DNA of 64,000 bases from Pseudomonas crudilactis (GCF_013433315.1 NZ_WXVV01000020.1:85190-149189); one strand, 5' to 3'; positions 16,382-24,975 are shown, counted from the first letter of the stretch. Numbers and translations are program-made. The notes: generated from the letters alone by a model not told the origin.

Positions 16382-17213
16382 GATGACGTCCCCCGGCTTG
16401 CAAGTGGCGAATGGTCTGCAACTCGGCAATCAGTTCGGAGAATGCCGGGAAGTTGAAATCCCGCTCCAATAACGTTGGCTGCGCGCCAAACCGCGCGTAG
16501 GCCTCAGCCAGCAATGCCCAGACCTGCGGTTTTACCGAGGCACCGTGAGTATCGATTTTCAGTGTGTCGGACTCATCGAAATGCCCGGCCACGTGCATTC
16601 CGACCACCCGGCCCGGCTCGAGACCGGCGAGAAAGGTTTGCGCATCGAAGCCGTGGTTGATCGCGTTGACGTAGACATTGTTGACGTCCAGCAGCAGATC
16701 GCAATCAGCCTCGCGCAGCACGGCATTGGTGAAGGTCACCTCGTCCAGGTCCTGACGCGGAGCGGCGTAGTAGGAGACGTTTTCCACGGCCAGACGCCGG
16801 CCGAGAATGTCCTGGGCCTGACGGATTCGCGCAGCGACGTGGTGCACCGCCTCTTCGGTGAACGGCAATGGCAGCAAGTCATACAGATGACCGTCATCGC
16901 TGCAATAACTCAGGTGTTCGCTGTACAGCGGCACGTTGTAACGGTCGAGAAACACGCGCACTTCCTGCAGAAACTCGACATCCAGCGGCGCGAATCCGCC
17001 AAGCGACAATGACAATCCGTGGCAGGACAACGGGTAACGCTCAGCCAGTTCACGCAACGCCGCCCCATGGGCACCGCCGACGCCGATCCAGTTTTCCGGA
17101 GCGACTTCGAGAAAGTCGAAATCACCCGTGCGGGCAGCTTGCAGATCTTTCAGCAGACCACGGCGCAAACCGAGGCCGACGCTGGGTGGCCGTGAGGAGG
17201 GCGACGTATGCAT
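16374..17213 (-). CDS. DUF692 multinuclear non-haem iron oxidase (MNIO)
   Basis: 279 residues with the TIM-barrel MNIO signatures in order: EVAPENW (35-42), SCHGLSLS (H65), YSEHLSY (H100), VENVSYY (E144), LLLDVNNVYVNA (D176, N178), HVAGHFDE (H207, H211), DTHG (H223) and LERDFNFP (E250). All expected iron-ligand positions appear present. These enzymes use two or three irons to remodel cysteine, aspartate or other residues in peptide substrates, giving copper-binding or other RiPPs. The DUF2063 partner follows, but no precursor peptide gene (DUF2282/BufA or HvfA type) lies next to it, so the substrate is probably coded elsewhere. The promoter carries the motif shared with the 9.2-10.1 kb locus. 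Confidence 0.93.
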   Translation of the reverse strand: MHTSPSSRPPSVGLGLRRGLLKDLQAARTGDFDFLEVAPENWIGVGGAHGAALRELAERYPLSCHGLSLSLGGFAPLDVEFLQEVRVFLDRYNVPLYSEHLSYCSDDGHLYDLLPLPFTEEAVHHVAARIRQAQDILGRRLAVENVSYYAAPRQDLDEVTFTNAVLREADCDLLLDVNNVYVNAINHGFDAQTFLAGLEPGRVVGMHVAGHFDESDTLKIDTHGASVKPQVWALLAEAYARFGAQPTLLERDFNFPAFSELIAELQTIRHLQAGGRHRG

Positions 17214-17299
17214 AGGATGTACCTCAGCAGTGGATTTTCCACATTTGAGCCGCCAGATGTATTACGTCTGTGTGCAGATGACCGGGCATTTGCAGCCTT

Positions 17300-17335
17300 G
17301 TGTATCCTGCGATGACGGCGATACACGGCGATACA
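17300..17335. promoter_or_regulatory. regulon motif copy 3, upstream of the MNIO operon
   Basis: GTGTATC (17300) and GATACAC (17320) with the same 13-base spacing as both copies near the response regulator, followed by GCGATACA. Centred about 100 bases upstream of the DUF692 start. Supports control by the two-component system at 10143-12187. Confidence 0.75.
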
Positions 17336-17355
17336 GACTCACTGCCGATCAATAT

Positions 17356-17447
17356 TGTGCGAGCGAGCCTGCTCGCAAAAGTGTCGGCACTGCCAATATA
17401 AGAACCGCCTGACATGCCGCCTTCGCGAGCAGGCTCGCTCCCACAGG
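17356..17447. repeat. REPIN (GAGCGAGCCTGCTCGCGAA type)
   Basis: Inverted pair of the common REP. The left copy is slightly degenerate (GTGCGAGCGAGCC). It separates the divergent MNIO operon and methyltransferase gene. The rest of the 410-base gap (17448-17623) holds no gene I can support. Confidence 0.9.
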
Positions 17448-17623
17448 ACTTCAGTGTTTACAAATACAGCGGCAGTCCCGGACCGGGGCTAGACTCTTTT
17501 ATGACCCAGTCGAGGGGGCCGCAGGACGTCAGCCGTGCCCTGCCCAACTCCGTGACCACCGCCCGGTGGCGCACGCCTCGACCCTCGACGCCGCCGGACC
17601 GTGATCCTGTTTCAGGAGCACAC

Positions 17624-18673
17624 ATGATGGACGAGGCGAAACTCAACCAATTCATGGGCAAACTGGTCAACGACATGGGCGGCGCGGCGATGCTGGCCAA
17701 TGTCATCGTCGGCGAAGAACTCGGCCTGTACCGCGCCATGGCCGACAGTCAGCCGATCAGTGCCGATGCCCTCGCCGCGAAAACCACCTGTAACCCGCGT
17801 CTGGTGCGCGAATGGCTCAGCGCTCACGCGGCGTCCGGCTATATGGAGCACCACGATGGCCAATTCCGCCTGCCGGAAGAACAGGCGCTGGCCTTGGCCG
17901 TCGAAGACTCGCCGGTCTACGTTGCCGGTGGACTCGGCGTGGTGGCATCGTTTTTCCACGACAAAGACAAACTGGTCAAAGCCATGCGCGGCAATGGCGC
18001 CCTGCCGTGGGGCGATCACCACCCATGCATGTTTACCGGCACCGAGCGATTCTTCCGGCCAGGTTACAAAGGCCACCTGATTGCCGAATGGCTGCCGGCG
18101 CTGGACGGTGTGGTGGCCAAGCTTGAGGAAGGCGCCAAAGTCGCCGACATTGGCTGCGGTCACGGCGCCTCAACGGTGATCATGGCCCAAGCGTTCCCCA
18201 ACTCGCGTTTCGTCGGCTACGACTATCACGCGCCGTCGATCACTGTCGCCACCCAGCGCGCCGAGGAAGGAGGAGTCAGCAGCCGGGCGAAGTTTTTTCA
18301 GGGCTCGGCGAAAAGCTACCCGGGCAATGACTACGACCTGATCTGCTATTTCGACTGCCTGCACGACATGGGCGACCCGGTCGGTGCCGCCCGTCACGCC
18401 TATGATTCATTGAAGGACGACGGCACGGTGTTGCTGGTCGAACCATTTGCCAACGACACCCTGGATGACAACATCAACCCGGTCGGACGGCTGTTTTACG
18501 CCGCCTCGACGTTTATCTGCACACCGAACTCGCTGTCACAGGAAGTCGGCCTCGGCTTGGGTGCGCAAGCCGGGGAAATACGCTTGCGTAAAGTGTTTGT
18601 CGAGGCCGGGTTCAAGCACTTCCGCCGGGCCACACAAACACCGTTCAACCTCATTCTGGAGGCACGCAAGTAA
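17624..18673 (+). CDS. winged-helix class I methyltransferase (Rv2258c-like)
   Basis: 349 residues. An N-terminal winged-helix dimerisation domain (about 1-90: ELGLYRAMADSQPISADALAAKTTCNPRLVREWLSAHAASGYM) is followed by a Rossmann methyltransferase domain with motif I KVADIGCGHGASTVIMAQAFP (about 170) and DYDLICYFDCLHDMGDP. This matches the family of Mycobacterium Rv2258c, O-methyltransferase-like enzymes of unknown substrate. ATG 17624 with CAGGAG upstream; the open frame further left looks non-coding. Confidence 0.87.
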   Translation: MMDEAKLNQFMGKLVNDMGGAAMLANVIVGEELGLYRAMADSQPISADALAAKTTCNPRLVREWLSAHAASGYMEHHDGQFRLPEEQALALAVEDSPVYVAGGLGVVASFFHDKDKLVKAMRGNGALPWGDHHPCMFTGTERFFRPGYKGHLIAEWLPALDGVVAKLEEGAKVADIGCGHGASTVIMAQAFPNSRFVGYDYHAPSITVATQRAEEGGVSSRAKFFQGSAKSYPGNDYDLICYFDCLHDMGDPVGAARHAYDSLKDDGTVLLVEPFANDTLDDNINPVGRLFYAASTFICTPNSLSQEVGLGLGAQAGEIRLRKVFVEAGFKHFRRATQTPFNLILEARK

Positions 18674-18728
18674 CCTGCGCGGGTCGCGTGCTAACCTGCT
18701 GGCATCGTCCTTCCCCGGAGCGCTGACC

Positions 18729-19571
18729 ATGCTCGACAGCCCGACCCGCGAACATCTCGACACCTTGCAAGAGGTGATGGCCGAGGGCGATTTTATCGTC
18801 CTGACCGGAGCCGGTATCAGCACGCCGTCGGGCATTCCGGATTACCGCGACAGCGACGGTGTACGCCGTGGCCGGCAACCGATGATGTACCAGGAATTCC
18901 TTGCCGCCCCTGAATCACGCCGTCGCTACTGGGCGCGTGCGATGCTCGGCTGGCCGAGGGTGCGTCAGGCGCAGCCGAATGCGGCTCACGAGGCATTGGC
19001 CGATTTGCAGCGCAGTGGGCTGATACGCAATTTGATCACTCAGAATGTCGACACCCTGCACGATCAGGCTGGCAGCCACGATGTGATCGAGTTGCACGGC
19101 AGCTTGCATCGCGTCCTCTGCCTGGACTGCGGCCAGCGCAGTGAGCGTGATTCGATTCAGCAATTGATGGAACGACAAAATCCGTATCTGGCCGGCGTTG
19201 ATGCGGTGCAGGCGCCGGATGGCGACACCCTGCTCGACCCGGCGTTCGAGGCGCGCTTTCAAGTGCCGCTCTGCCCGCATTGCGCTGGCGAGCGGATGAA
19301 ACCGGATGTGGTGTTTTTCGGCGAGAACGTCGCGCAGCACACGGCGGCTCAGGCGATGGCGGCGGCAGAAAGTGCGGCGGGGATGTTGGTGGTGGGCTCT
19401 TCGTTGATGGCGTATTCGGCGTTCCGTTTGTGCCGGGTGATTGCCGATCGCGACAAGCCGCTGATTGCGATCAATCTGGGCAAGACCCGCGCGGATGATT
19501 TGCTGGATTTGAAGATTGAAGCGTCGTGTGAACAGCTGTTGCCCCTGTTGGTCAGGGAGCTGGACCGGTGA
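18729..19571 (+). CDS. NAD-dependent protein deacylase of the sirtuin family
   Basis: 280 residues. Sirtuin motifs: GAGIS and PSGIPDYRD (NAD pocket), LITQNVDTLHDQAG, the catalytic His in VIELHGSLH, a zinc site (CLDC ... CPHC), MKPDVVFFGEN and LVVGSSLMAYSAFRL. It removes acyl groups from lysines using NAD. It belongs to the class II-like branch, as the PDYRDSDGVRRG loop shows. ATG at 18729. 55 bases after the methyltransferase stop, so possibly co-transcribed. Confidence 0.92.
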   Translation: MLDSPTREHLDTLQEVMAEGDFIVLTGAGISTPSGIPDYRDSDGVRRGRQPMMYQEFLAAPESRRRYWARAMLGWPRVRQAQPNAAHEALADLQRSGLIRNLITQNVDTLHDQAGSHDVIELHGSLHRVLCLDCGQRSERDSIQQLMERQNPYLAGVDAVQAPDGDTLLDPAFEARFQVPLCPHCAGERMKPDVVFFGENVAQHTAAQAMAAAESAAGMLVVGSSLMAYSAFRLCRVIADRDKPLIAINLGKTRADDLLDLKIEASCEQLLPLLVRELDR

Positions 19572-19604
19572 GTTGCTGCACGCTGTGCTCGACTCAGGAG
19601 CCAA

Positions 19605-19766
19605 GCCCCTCACCCTAGCCCTCTCCCAAGGGAGAGGGAACTGACCGAGTTGTTCTCACGCGATACATCAACCTGAAAATTTCGAGTCGAACTCAGGATT
19701 TGAGAAATCCTCGATTGGCTCCCTTTCCCCCTCGCCCCTGGGGGAGAGGGCTGGGGTGAGGGGGTA
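19605..19766. repeat. inverted pair of CTCACCCTAGCCCTCTCCC repeats
   Basis: CCCCTCACCCTAGCCCTCTC at the left and its near reverse complement at the right enclose about 100 bases. Each end also has a local CTCTCCC/GGGAGAG hairpin. Related to the element at 34174-34493. Located between convergent genes. Confidence 0.8.
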
Positions 19767-19770
19767 GATC

Positions 19771-20658
19771 TCACCGTCGCCCCAGATCTTCAGCCTTGAG
19801 GATATCGAACAACGCCTGCGCCGCCGCCGACAGTTCATTGCCCGGTTCGGTCAGCACGCCAATCGCCCGCTCCACCGAGTCATCCAGCGTCAGGCAATGC
19901 GCGCCCAGCTCCTGCATCTGCTCGGCGCACAACGCTGGCACGGCACTGACACCCAGACCACTGGCGACCATCCGCCCGACCGTCGCCAATTGATGGCTCT
20001 CAAACTCTACCGGCAATTTCATGCCCCGCGCCTGCAAGTGCTCCTCGAGCATCACTCGTACCGTCGAGGGTCGCTGCAAGGTGATGAACGGCTGCTGCAA
20101 CAGCGTCTGCCAGTCGATCTCGCTAAACCGGGCCAATGGCGAATCCTTCGGCACCACCGCGACGAAGCGATCCATGTACAACGGCGTGAATGTCATCGAG
20201 GTGTTTTGCATCGGCTCGAACGCCACGCCCAGTTCAACCTGACGATCGCGCACCATCTCCAACACCTGCTCGTTGATCACGTCATTGACCGTGACGTTGA
20301 CGTTCGGATAGCGCGCGCGAAACGTCTTGAGGATCGGCGGCAGCAGATTACCGGCAAACGACGGCATCGCTGCCACCGTCACCCGCCCGCGTTGCAAACT
20401 GAATCGCTGACGCATTTCGTCTTCGGCGTTGTCCCAGTCGGCGATCAGACGCCGGGCCAATGGCAGCAGCGATTCGCCTTCTGCGGTCAGCGCCACATTG
20501 CGCGTGTTGCGGCTGAACAGGCGTCCGCCCAGGCCCTCCTCCAGCGCTTTGATGGTCAGGCTCAACGCCGATTGCGACAGGTGCAGGCGCTCGCAGGCCA
20601 CGGCGAAGCTGAGGCTCTGGGCCACGGCGAGGAAGGCGCGGATCTGTTTGATGGTCAT
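19771..20658 (-). CDS. LysR-family transcriptional regulator
   Basis: 295 residues. N-terminal winged helix (MTIKQIRAFLAVAQSLSFAVACERLHLSQSALSLTIKALE) and a substrate-binding domain (about 90-290). It is transcribed away from the CoA-transferase/thiolase operon, with 184 bases between, the classic arrangement for a LysR regulator of the adjacent operon. The effector is likely a short-chain acid or its CoA ester (inference). Confidence 0.92.
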   Translation of the reverse strand: MTIKQIRAFLAVAQSLSFAVACERLHLSQSALSLTIKALEEGLGGRLFSRNTRNVALTAEGESLLPLARRLIADWDNAEDEMRQRFSLQRGRVTVAAMPSFAGNLLPPILKTFRARYPNVNVTVNDVINEQVLEMVRDRQVELGVAFEPMQNTSMTFTPLYMDRFVAVVPKDSPLARFSEIDWQTLLQQPFITLQRPSTVRVMLEEHLQARGMKLPVEFESHQLATVGRMVASGLGVSAVPALCAEQMQELGAHCLTLDDSVERAIGVLTEPGNELSAAAQALFDILKAEDLGRR

Positions 20659-20728
20659 ACTGAAGCCTCAGGATCGTCGGTGCATCGTGGGAACGATCAA
20701 GCGTTAAGCGGCAAGCCATAACGCGACT

Positions 20729-20744
20729 ATTGAGCTTTATCAAT
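20729..20744. promoter_or_regulatory. candidate LysR operator
   Basis: ATTGA-N6-TCAAT, an inverted repeat fitting the T-N11-A LysR pattern. It lies in the divergent promoter region about 100 bases upstream of the CoA-transferase start. Confidence 0.45.
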
Positions 20745-20842
20745 CAATCAACCTTAAAAATCAACTTAACAAATATATCCACCAGCGAGACACTCCAACC
20801 ATTCGGCTAGCCAGCCGCCCGCAAATAATAAAAGAGGTGCAT

Positions 20843-21541
20843 ATGGCAGGTTTCGACAAGCGCGTGAGTTCCTACGAGGAAGCCCTCGCCGGGCTTGAGG
20901 ACGGCATGACCGTCATCGCCGGCGGCTTCGGTCTGTGCGGCATTCCGGAAAACCTGATCGCCGAGATCAAGCGCAAAGGCACCCGCGACCTCACCGTCGT
21001 TTCCAACAACTGCGGCGTCGACGGTTTCGGCCTCGGTGTGCTGCTCACCGATCGCCAGATCAGTAAAGTCATCGCCTCCTACGTCGGCGAAAACAAGCTG
21101 TTCGAAGAGCAACTGCTCAAGGGCGACATCGAAGTCATCCTGACCCCGCAAGGCACCCTCGCCGAGAAAATGCGCGCGGGCGGCGCCGGTATTCCGGCCT
21201 TCTTCACCGCCACCGGCGTCGGCACACCGGTCGCCGAAGGCAAGGAAGTGCGTGAATTCAAAGGTCGCAAGTACCTGATGGAAGAATCCATCACCGGCGA
21301 CTTCGCCATCGTCAAAGGCTGGAAAGCCGACCACTTCGGCAACGTCATCTATCGTCACACCGCGCAGAACTTCAACCCGCTGGCCGCCACCGCCGGCAAG
21401 ATCACCGTGGTTGAAGTCGAAGAAATCGTCGAACCCGGCGAACTCGACCCCTCGCAGATCCATACCCCGGGCATCTACGTCGATCGGGTCATTTGCGGCA
21501 CGTTCGAAAAACGCATCGAACAGCGCACCATCCGCAAATAA
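20843..21541 (+). CDS. 3-oxoacid CoA-transferase subunit A
   Basis: 232 residues of class I CoA-transferase alpha type. It has the GGFGLCGIPENLI CoA-binding loop and the SNNCGVDGFGLGVLL and TPQGTLAEKMRAGGAGIPAF segments. Together with subunit B it moves CoA from succinyl-CoA (or acetyl-CoA) to acetoacetate or a related acid. ATG 20843 with AGAGG upstream. First gene of an operon with subunit B and a thiolase, pointing to ketone-body or short-chain acid breakdown. Confidence 0.92.
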   Translation: MAGFDKRVSSYEEALAGLEDGMTVIAGGFGLCGIPENLIAEIKRKGTRDLTVVSNNCGVDGFGLGVLLTDRQISKVIASYVGENKLFEEQLLKGDIEVILTPQGTLAEKMRAGGAGIPAFFTATGVGTPVAEGKEVREFKGRKYLMEESITGDFAIVKGWKADHFGNVIYRHTAQNFNPLAATAGKITVVEVEEIVEPGELDPSQIHTPGIYVDRVICGTFEKRIEQRTIRK

Positions 21542-21565
21542 TTCAGGCTGACGGAGAACAACAAC

Positions 21566-22231
21566 ATGGCACTTTCCCGCGAACAAATGGCTCAGCGCGT
21601 CGCCCGCGAAATGCAGGACGGCTTTTATGTGAACCTCGGCATCGGCATTCCGACCCTGGTCGCCAACTACATTCCAGAAGGCATGGAAGTCATGCTGCAA
21701 TCGGAAAACGGCCTGCTCGGCATGGGCCCTTTCCCGACTGAAGACACCATTGATGCCGACATGATCAACGCCGGTAAACAGACCGTGACCGCGCGCATCG
21801 GCGCGTCGATTTTCAACTCCGCCGAGTCCTTTGCGATGATTCGCGGCGGCCATGTCGACCTGACCGTGCTCGGCGCGTTCGAAGTCGACGTCGAAGGCAA
21901 CATCGCTTCGTGGATGATCCCCGGCAAACTGGTCAAGGGCATGGGCGGTGCAATGGATCTGGTGGCCGGCGCCGACAACATCATCGTCATCATGACCCAC
22001 GCATCGAAGGACGGTGAGTCCAAGCTGCTCGCCAAATGCAGCCTGCCGCTGACCGGCGCCGGCTGCATCAAACGCGTACTGACCGACCTCGCCTACCTCG
22101 AGATCGAAAATGGCGCTTTTGTCCTCAAGGAACGCGCACCTGGCGTCAGCGTCGAGGAAATCGTCGCCAAAACCGCTGGTAAACTGATCGTCCCGGATCA
22201 CGTACCGGAAATGCAGTTCGCTGCCCAGTGA
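21566..22231 (+). CDS. 3-oxoacid CoA-transferase subunit B
   Basis: 221 residues. The catalytic glutamate lies in the conserved SENGLLGMGP motif (about residue 50), where the covalent CoA thioester forms. Further family blocks: GGHVDLTVLGAFEVD and GAGCIKRVLTDLAYLE. 24 bases after subunit A and 11 before the thiolase start. Confidence 0.93.
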   Translation: MALSREQMAQRVAREMQDGFYVNLGIGIPTLVANYIPEGMEVMLQSENGLLGMGPFPTEDTIDADMINAGKQTVTARIGASIFNSAESFAMIRGGHVDLTVLGAFEVDVEGNIASWMIPGKLVKGMGGAMDLVAGADNIIVIMTHASKDGESKLLAKCSLPLTGAGCIKRVLTDLAYLEIENGAFVLKERAPGVSVEEIVAKTAGKLIVPDHVPEMQFAAQ

Positions 22232-22242
22232 GGAATTCGAAA

Positions 22243-23424
22243 ATGCAAGACGTCGTAATTGTTGCCGCCACGCGTACCGCGATCGGCAGTTTCCAAGGCT
22301 CGCTGGCCAGCGTGTCCGCCGTTGATCTGGGCGCGGCGGTGATCCGCCAGTTGCTCGAGCAGACCGGTCTGGACGGTGCGCAGGTCGATGAAGTGATCAT
22401 GGGCCAGGTGTTGACCGCCGGCGCCGGCCAGAACCCGGCGCGCCAGTCGGCGATCAAGGCTGGCTTGCCCCACGCCGTGCCGGCGCTGACCCTGAACAAG
22501 GTCTGCGGTTCGGGCCTGAAAGCACTGCACCTCGGCGCACAGGCGATTCGTTGTGGCGACGCTGAGGTGATTATTGCCGGCGGCCAGGAAAACATGAGCC
22601 TGTCCAACTATGTGATGCCGGGCGCACGCACCGGTCTGCGCATGGGCCACGCGCAAATCGTCGACACGATGATCAGCGACGGTCTGTGGGACGCGTTCAA
22701 CGACTACCACATGGGCATCACTGCCGAGAATCTGGTCGACAAGTACGACATCAGCCGCGAGCAGCAGGACGCCTTTGCTGCAGCCTCGCAGCAGAAAGCC
22801 GCCGCCGCGATTGAGGCCGGTCGCTTTGTCGATGAGATCACGCCGATCCTGATCCCGCAGCGCAAAGGCGATCCGGTGGCGTTCAAGGTTGACGAACAGC
22901 CACGTGGCGACACCACTGCCGAATCCCTGGCGAAACTGCGTCCGGCGTTCAAAAAGGACGGCAGCGTTACTGCGGGCAACGCCTCGTCGCTGAACGACGG
23001 CGCCGCCGCCGTGATTCTGATGAGCGCGGAAAAAGCCAAATCCCTCGGCTTGCCTGTGCTGGCGAAAATCGCCGCCTATGCCAACGCAGGCGTCGATCCG
23101 GCGATCATGGGCATCGGCCCGGTATCGGCGACCCGCCGCTGCCTGGACAAGGCCGGCTGGGACATCGGCCAGCTCGATCTGATCGAAGCCAACGAAGCCT
23201 TCGCCGCACAATCGCTGGCGGTGGCCAAGGAACTGCAATGGGATCTGGACAAGGTCAACGTCAACGGCGGCGCCATTGCGCTGGGCCATCCGATCGGTGC
23301 ATCGGGTTGCCGCGTGCTGGTGACACTGCTGCATGAAATGATCAAGCGTGATGCGAAAAAGGGTCTGGCGACCCTGTGCATCGGCGGCGGTCAGGGTGTG
23401 GCACTGGCGCTGGAACGCGCATAA
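22243..23424 (+). CDS. acetyl-CoA C-acetyltransferase (thiolase)
   Basis: 393 residues, normal thiolase length. The acylated Cys is in LNKVCGSGLKALHL (about 88). The C-terminal GHPIGASG carries the catalytic His, and the second Cys is in TLCIGGGQGVALALE. It splits acetoacetyl-CoA (made by the CoA-transferase upstream) into two acetyl-CoA. An intrinsic terminator follows at 23483. Confidence 0.94.
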   Translation: MQDVVIVAATRTAIGSFQGSLASVSAVDLGAAVIRQLLEQTGLDGAQVDEVIMGQVLTAGAGQNPARQSAIKAGLPHAVPALTLNKVCGSGLKALHLGAQAIRCGDAEVIIAGGQENMSLSNYVMPGARTGLRMGHAQIVDTMISDGLWDAFNDYHMGITAENLVDKYDISREQQDAFAAASQQKAAAAIEAGRFVDEITPILIPQRKGDPVAFKVDEQPRGDTTAESLAKLRPAFKKDGSVTAGNASSLNDGAAAVILMSAEKAKSLGLPVLAKIAAYANAGVDPAIMGIGPVSATRRCLDKAGWDIGQLDLIEANEAFAAQSLAVAKELQWDLDKVNVNGGAIALGHPIGASGCRVLVTLLHEMIKRDAKKGLATLCIGGGQGVALALERA

Positions 23425-23482
23425 CCAAGAGTTCAACAGCGCACGGAGGATCCACGACATCCGCCGTGCGCTGGCAACAAAA

Positions 23483-23519
23483 AACCCGGTGCGACTTGCG
23501 TTGCATCGGGTGTTTTTTT
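23483..23519 (+). terminator. intrinsic terminator of the thiolase operon
   Basis: ACCCGGTGC and GCATCGGGT pair around a short loop (one wobble), preceded by an A-run and followed by TGTTTTTTT. Suitable for both strands; it lies 58 bases after the thiolase stop. Confidence 0.85.
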
Positions 23520-23552
23520 GCCTGTTCGAAATGTGCTTTGAATGTGGCGGCC

Positions 23553-23625
23553 CCTTCGCGAGCAGACTCGCTCCCACAAGGGAACGCATTTCAAAATGTG
23601 GGAGCGAGCTTGCTCGCGAAGGGGC
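23553..23625. repeat. REPIN (GAGCGAGCCTGCTCGCGAA type)
   Basis: Tightly spaced inverted pair with only about 15 bases between copies, between the terminator and the end of cobF. Confidence 0.9.
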
Positions 23626-23644
23626 CCGCCCGGTCAGCGAAAAT

Positions 23645-24400
23645 CTATGGCTTGCGCAGCAAATACGTATCCATGATCCACCCATGCTCCGCCCGCGCAG
23701 CCTTGCGCACCCGCTCGATCTCCTCCGCGACATTCGCCAGCCTGCCGCTGATCAGAATCTCGTCCGGCGTGCCCAGGTAGGCACCCCAGTAGATCTCGGT
23801 CTGCTGATCGGCAACCTGATGATAGGAATCCTCGGCATCCAGCATCACCACCAGACTGTCCGTATCACTCACCTGCCCGGCCGCCAAACGCCGACCGGTG
23901 GTGATTTCGATCGAGTGACCGATCGTGTTCAACGGCACCTTATGCTGCGCCGCCAGCGCCTGAACACTGGTGATCCCGGGGATCACCTCAAACTCGAAGG
24001 CACACGTGCCCGACGCGAGAATCGCCTGGAGGATGCGCACGGTGCTGTCGTACAGCGCAGGGTCGCCCCACACCAGAAAACCACCGCACTGGCCGTCAGA
24101 CAATTCGTCATTGATCAGGCGTTCGAAGGTCTGCTGCTTGGCACGGTTCAGGTCATCGACACTGGCCGTGTAGTCGACATCGCCGCGTTCGCGTTCCGGG
24201 CTGTGGGCTTCGACGAAGCGATAGTCAGGATCGTCGATGTAGCGCTCACAGATCTCACGGCGCAAGTCGATCAGCTTGTCCTTGCTCTGGCCTTTATCCA
24301 TCAGAAAAAACACGTCGACCTGATTCAGCGCCTTCACCGCCTGCATCGTGATGTAGTCGGGATTACCCGCGCCGATGCCGATCACCAGTAGCTGTTTCAT
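23645..24400 (-). CDS. cobF: precorrin-6A synthase (deacetylating)
   Basis: 251 residues of the tetrapyrrole methylase family (MKQLLVIGIGAGNPDYITMQAVKAL; later VWGDPALYDST and EVIPGITSVQALAAQHKVPLN). CobF methylates C-1 of precorrin-5 and releases acetate in the aerobic B12 pathway. Its start overlaps the stop of the histidine-phosphatase gene as ATGA. No other cob genes lie in the window and I see no cobalamin riboswitch upstream. Confidence 0.93.
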   Translation of the reverse strand: MKQLLVIGIGAGNPDYITMQAVKALNQVDVFFLMDKGQSKDKLIDLRREICERYIDDPDYRFVEAHSPERERGDVDYTASVDDLNRAKQQTFERLINDELSDGQCGGFLVWGDPALYDSTVRILQAILASGTCAFEFEVIPGITSVQALAAQHKVPLNTIGHSIEITTGRRLAAGQVSDTDSLVVMLDAEDSYHQVADQQTEIYWGAYLGTPDEILISGRLANVAEEIERVRKAARAEHGWIMDTYLLRKP

Positions 24401-24975
24401 CGAAGCGCTCCTTTAATGTCGAGGCCCGGCAAACGCAAACGCCAGCGCCCGGTGTAGCGTAGTTCGACCATCGACAACGGTTCGACATCAATGTCATGAA
24501 ACGCCGCGCCGCTCATCGCGTGGTTCAGCGCAGCACGAATGACAAACGGATGCGTCACCGCCACCACTTGTCCGGGCGTGGCTTGCAGACTGGTCAGCCA
24601 TATCGACACGCGCTCGCACAACTGCGCCACCGACTCCCCGCCGTGGGGGGTTGCGTGGGAATCTTCCAGCCAGGCATGCAGCCCGGCGGCTTCCGAGCGT
24701 TGCAGATCCTTGATCGAAGTCCCGTGCCAGCGTCCCCAGTCACAATCGCGCAGCGCCTCGTCGATCTGCGCATCCACGCCAAACCACGCCGCCGTCTGGC
24801 GAGCGCGCAATTCCGGCGCACAAATCAAGCGTCGCGCGGCGTCGAAACGCTCAGCCAGTGCACCTGACGCCAAGTCGATATTTTCAACAGGCTCGTTCGT
24901 AGGAAAACACGCCAATTTCTGTGCGACGGTTCGCGCATGGCAGATCAATGTCAAACGAGTGGTCTGCACAGGCAT
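24397..24975 (-). CDS. histidine phosphatase family protein, CobC-like position
   Basis: 192 residues. The usual RHG motif is replaced by LICHARTVAQK, which keeps the His but not the Arg or Gly. The second His region VAVTHPFVIRAALNHA is normal, as is the middle CAPELRARQTA and the DWGRWHGTSIKDL segment. Coupled to cobF by ATGA overlap, which suggests a job in B12 assembly such as alpha-ribazole phosphate dephosphorylation. The altered motif leaves the activity open. Confidence 0.75.
   Translation of the reverse strand: MPVQTTRLTLICHARTVAQKLACFPTNEPVENIDLASGALAERFDAARRLICAPELRARQTAAWFGVDAQIDEALRDCDWGRWHGTSIKDLQRSEAAGLHAWLEDSHATPHGGESVAQLCERVSIWLTSLQATPGQVVAVTHPFVIRAALNHAMSGAAFHDIDVEPLSMVELRYTGRWRLRLPGLDIKGALR

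Noticed and set aside
17224..17415. A 63-codon minus-strand frame upstream of the MNIO gene as its precursor peptide.
   Set aside because: It contains the operator motif and REP sequence, has no signal peptide or Cys-rich core, and no ribosome site.
17414..17623. A 70-residue N-terminal extension of the 17624 methyltransferase.
   Set aside because: It runs through a REP copy; the conserved winged-helix domain begins at the ATG with CAGGAG.
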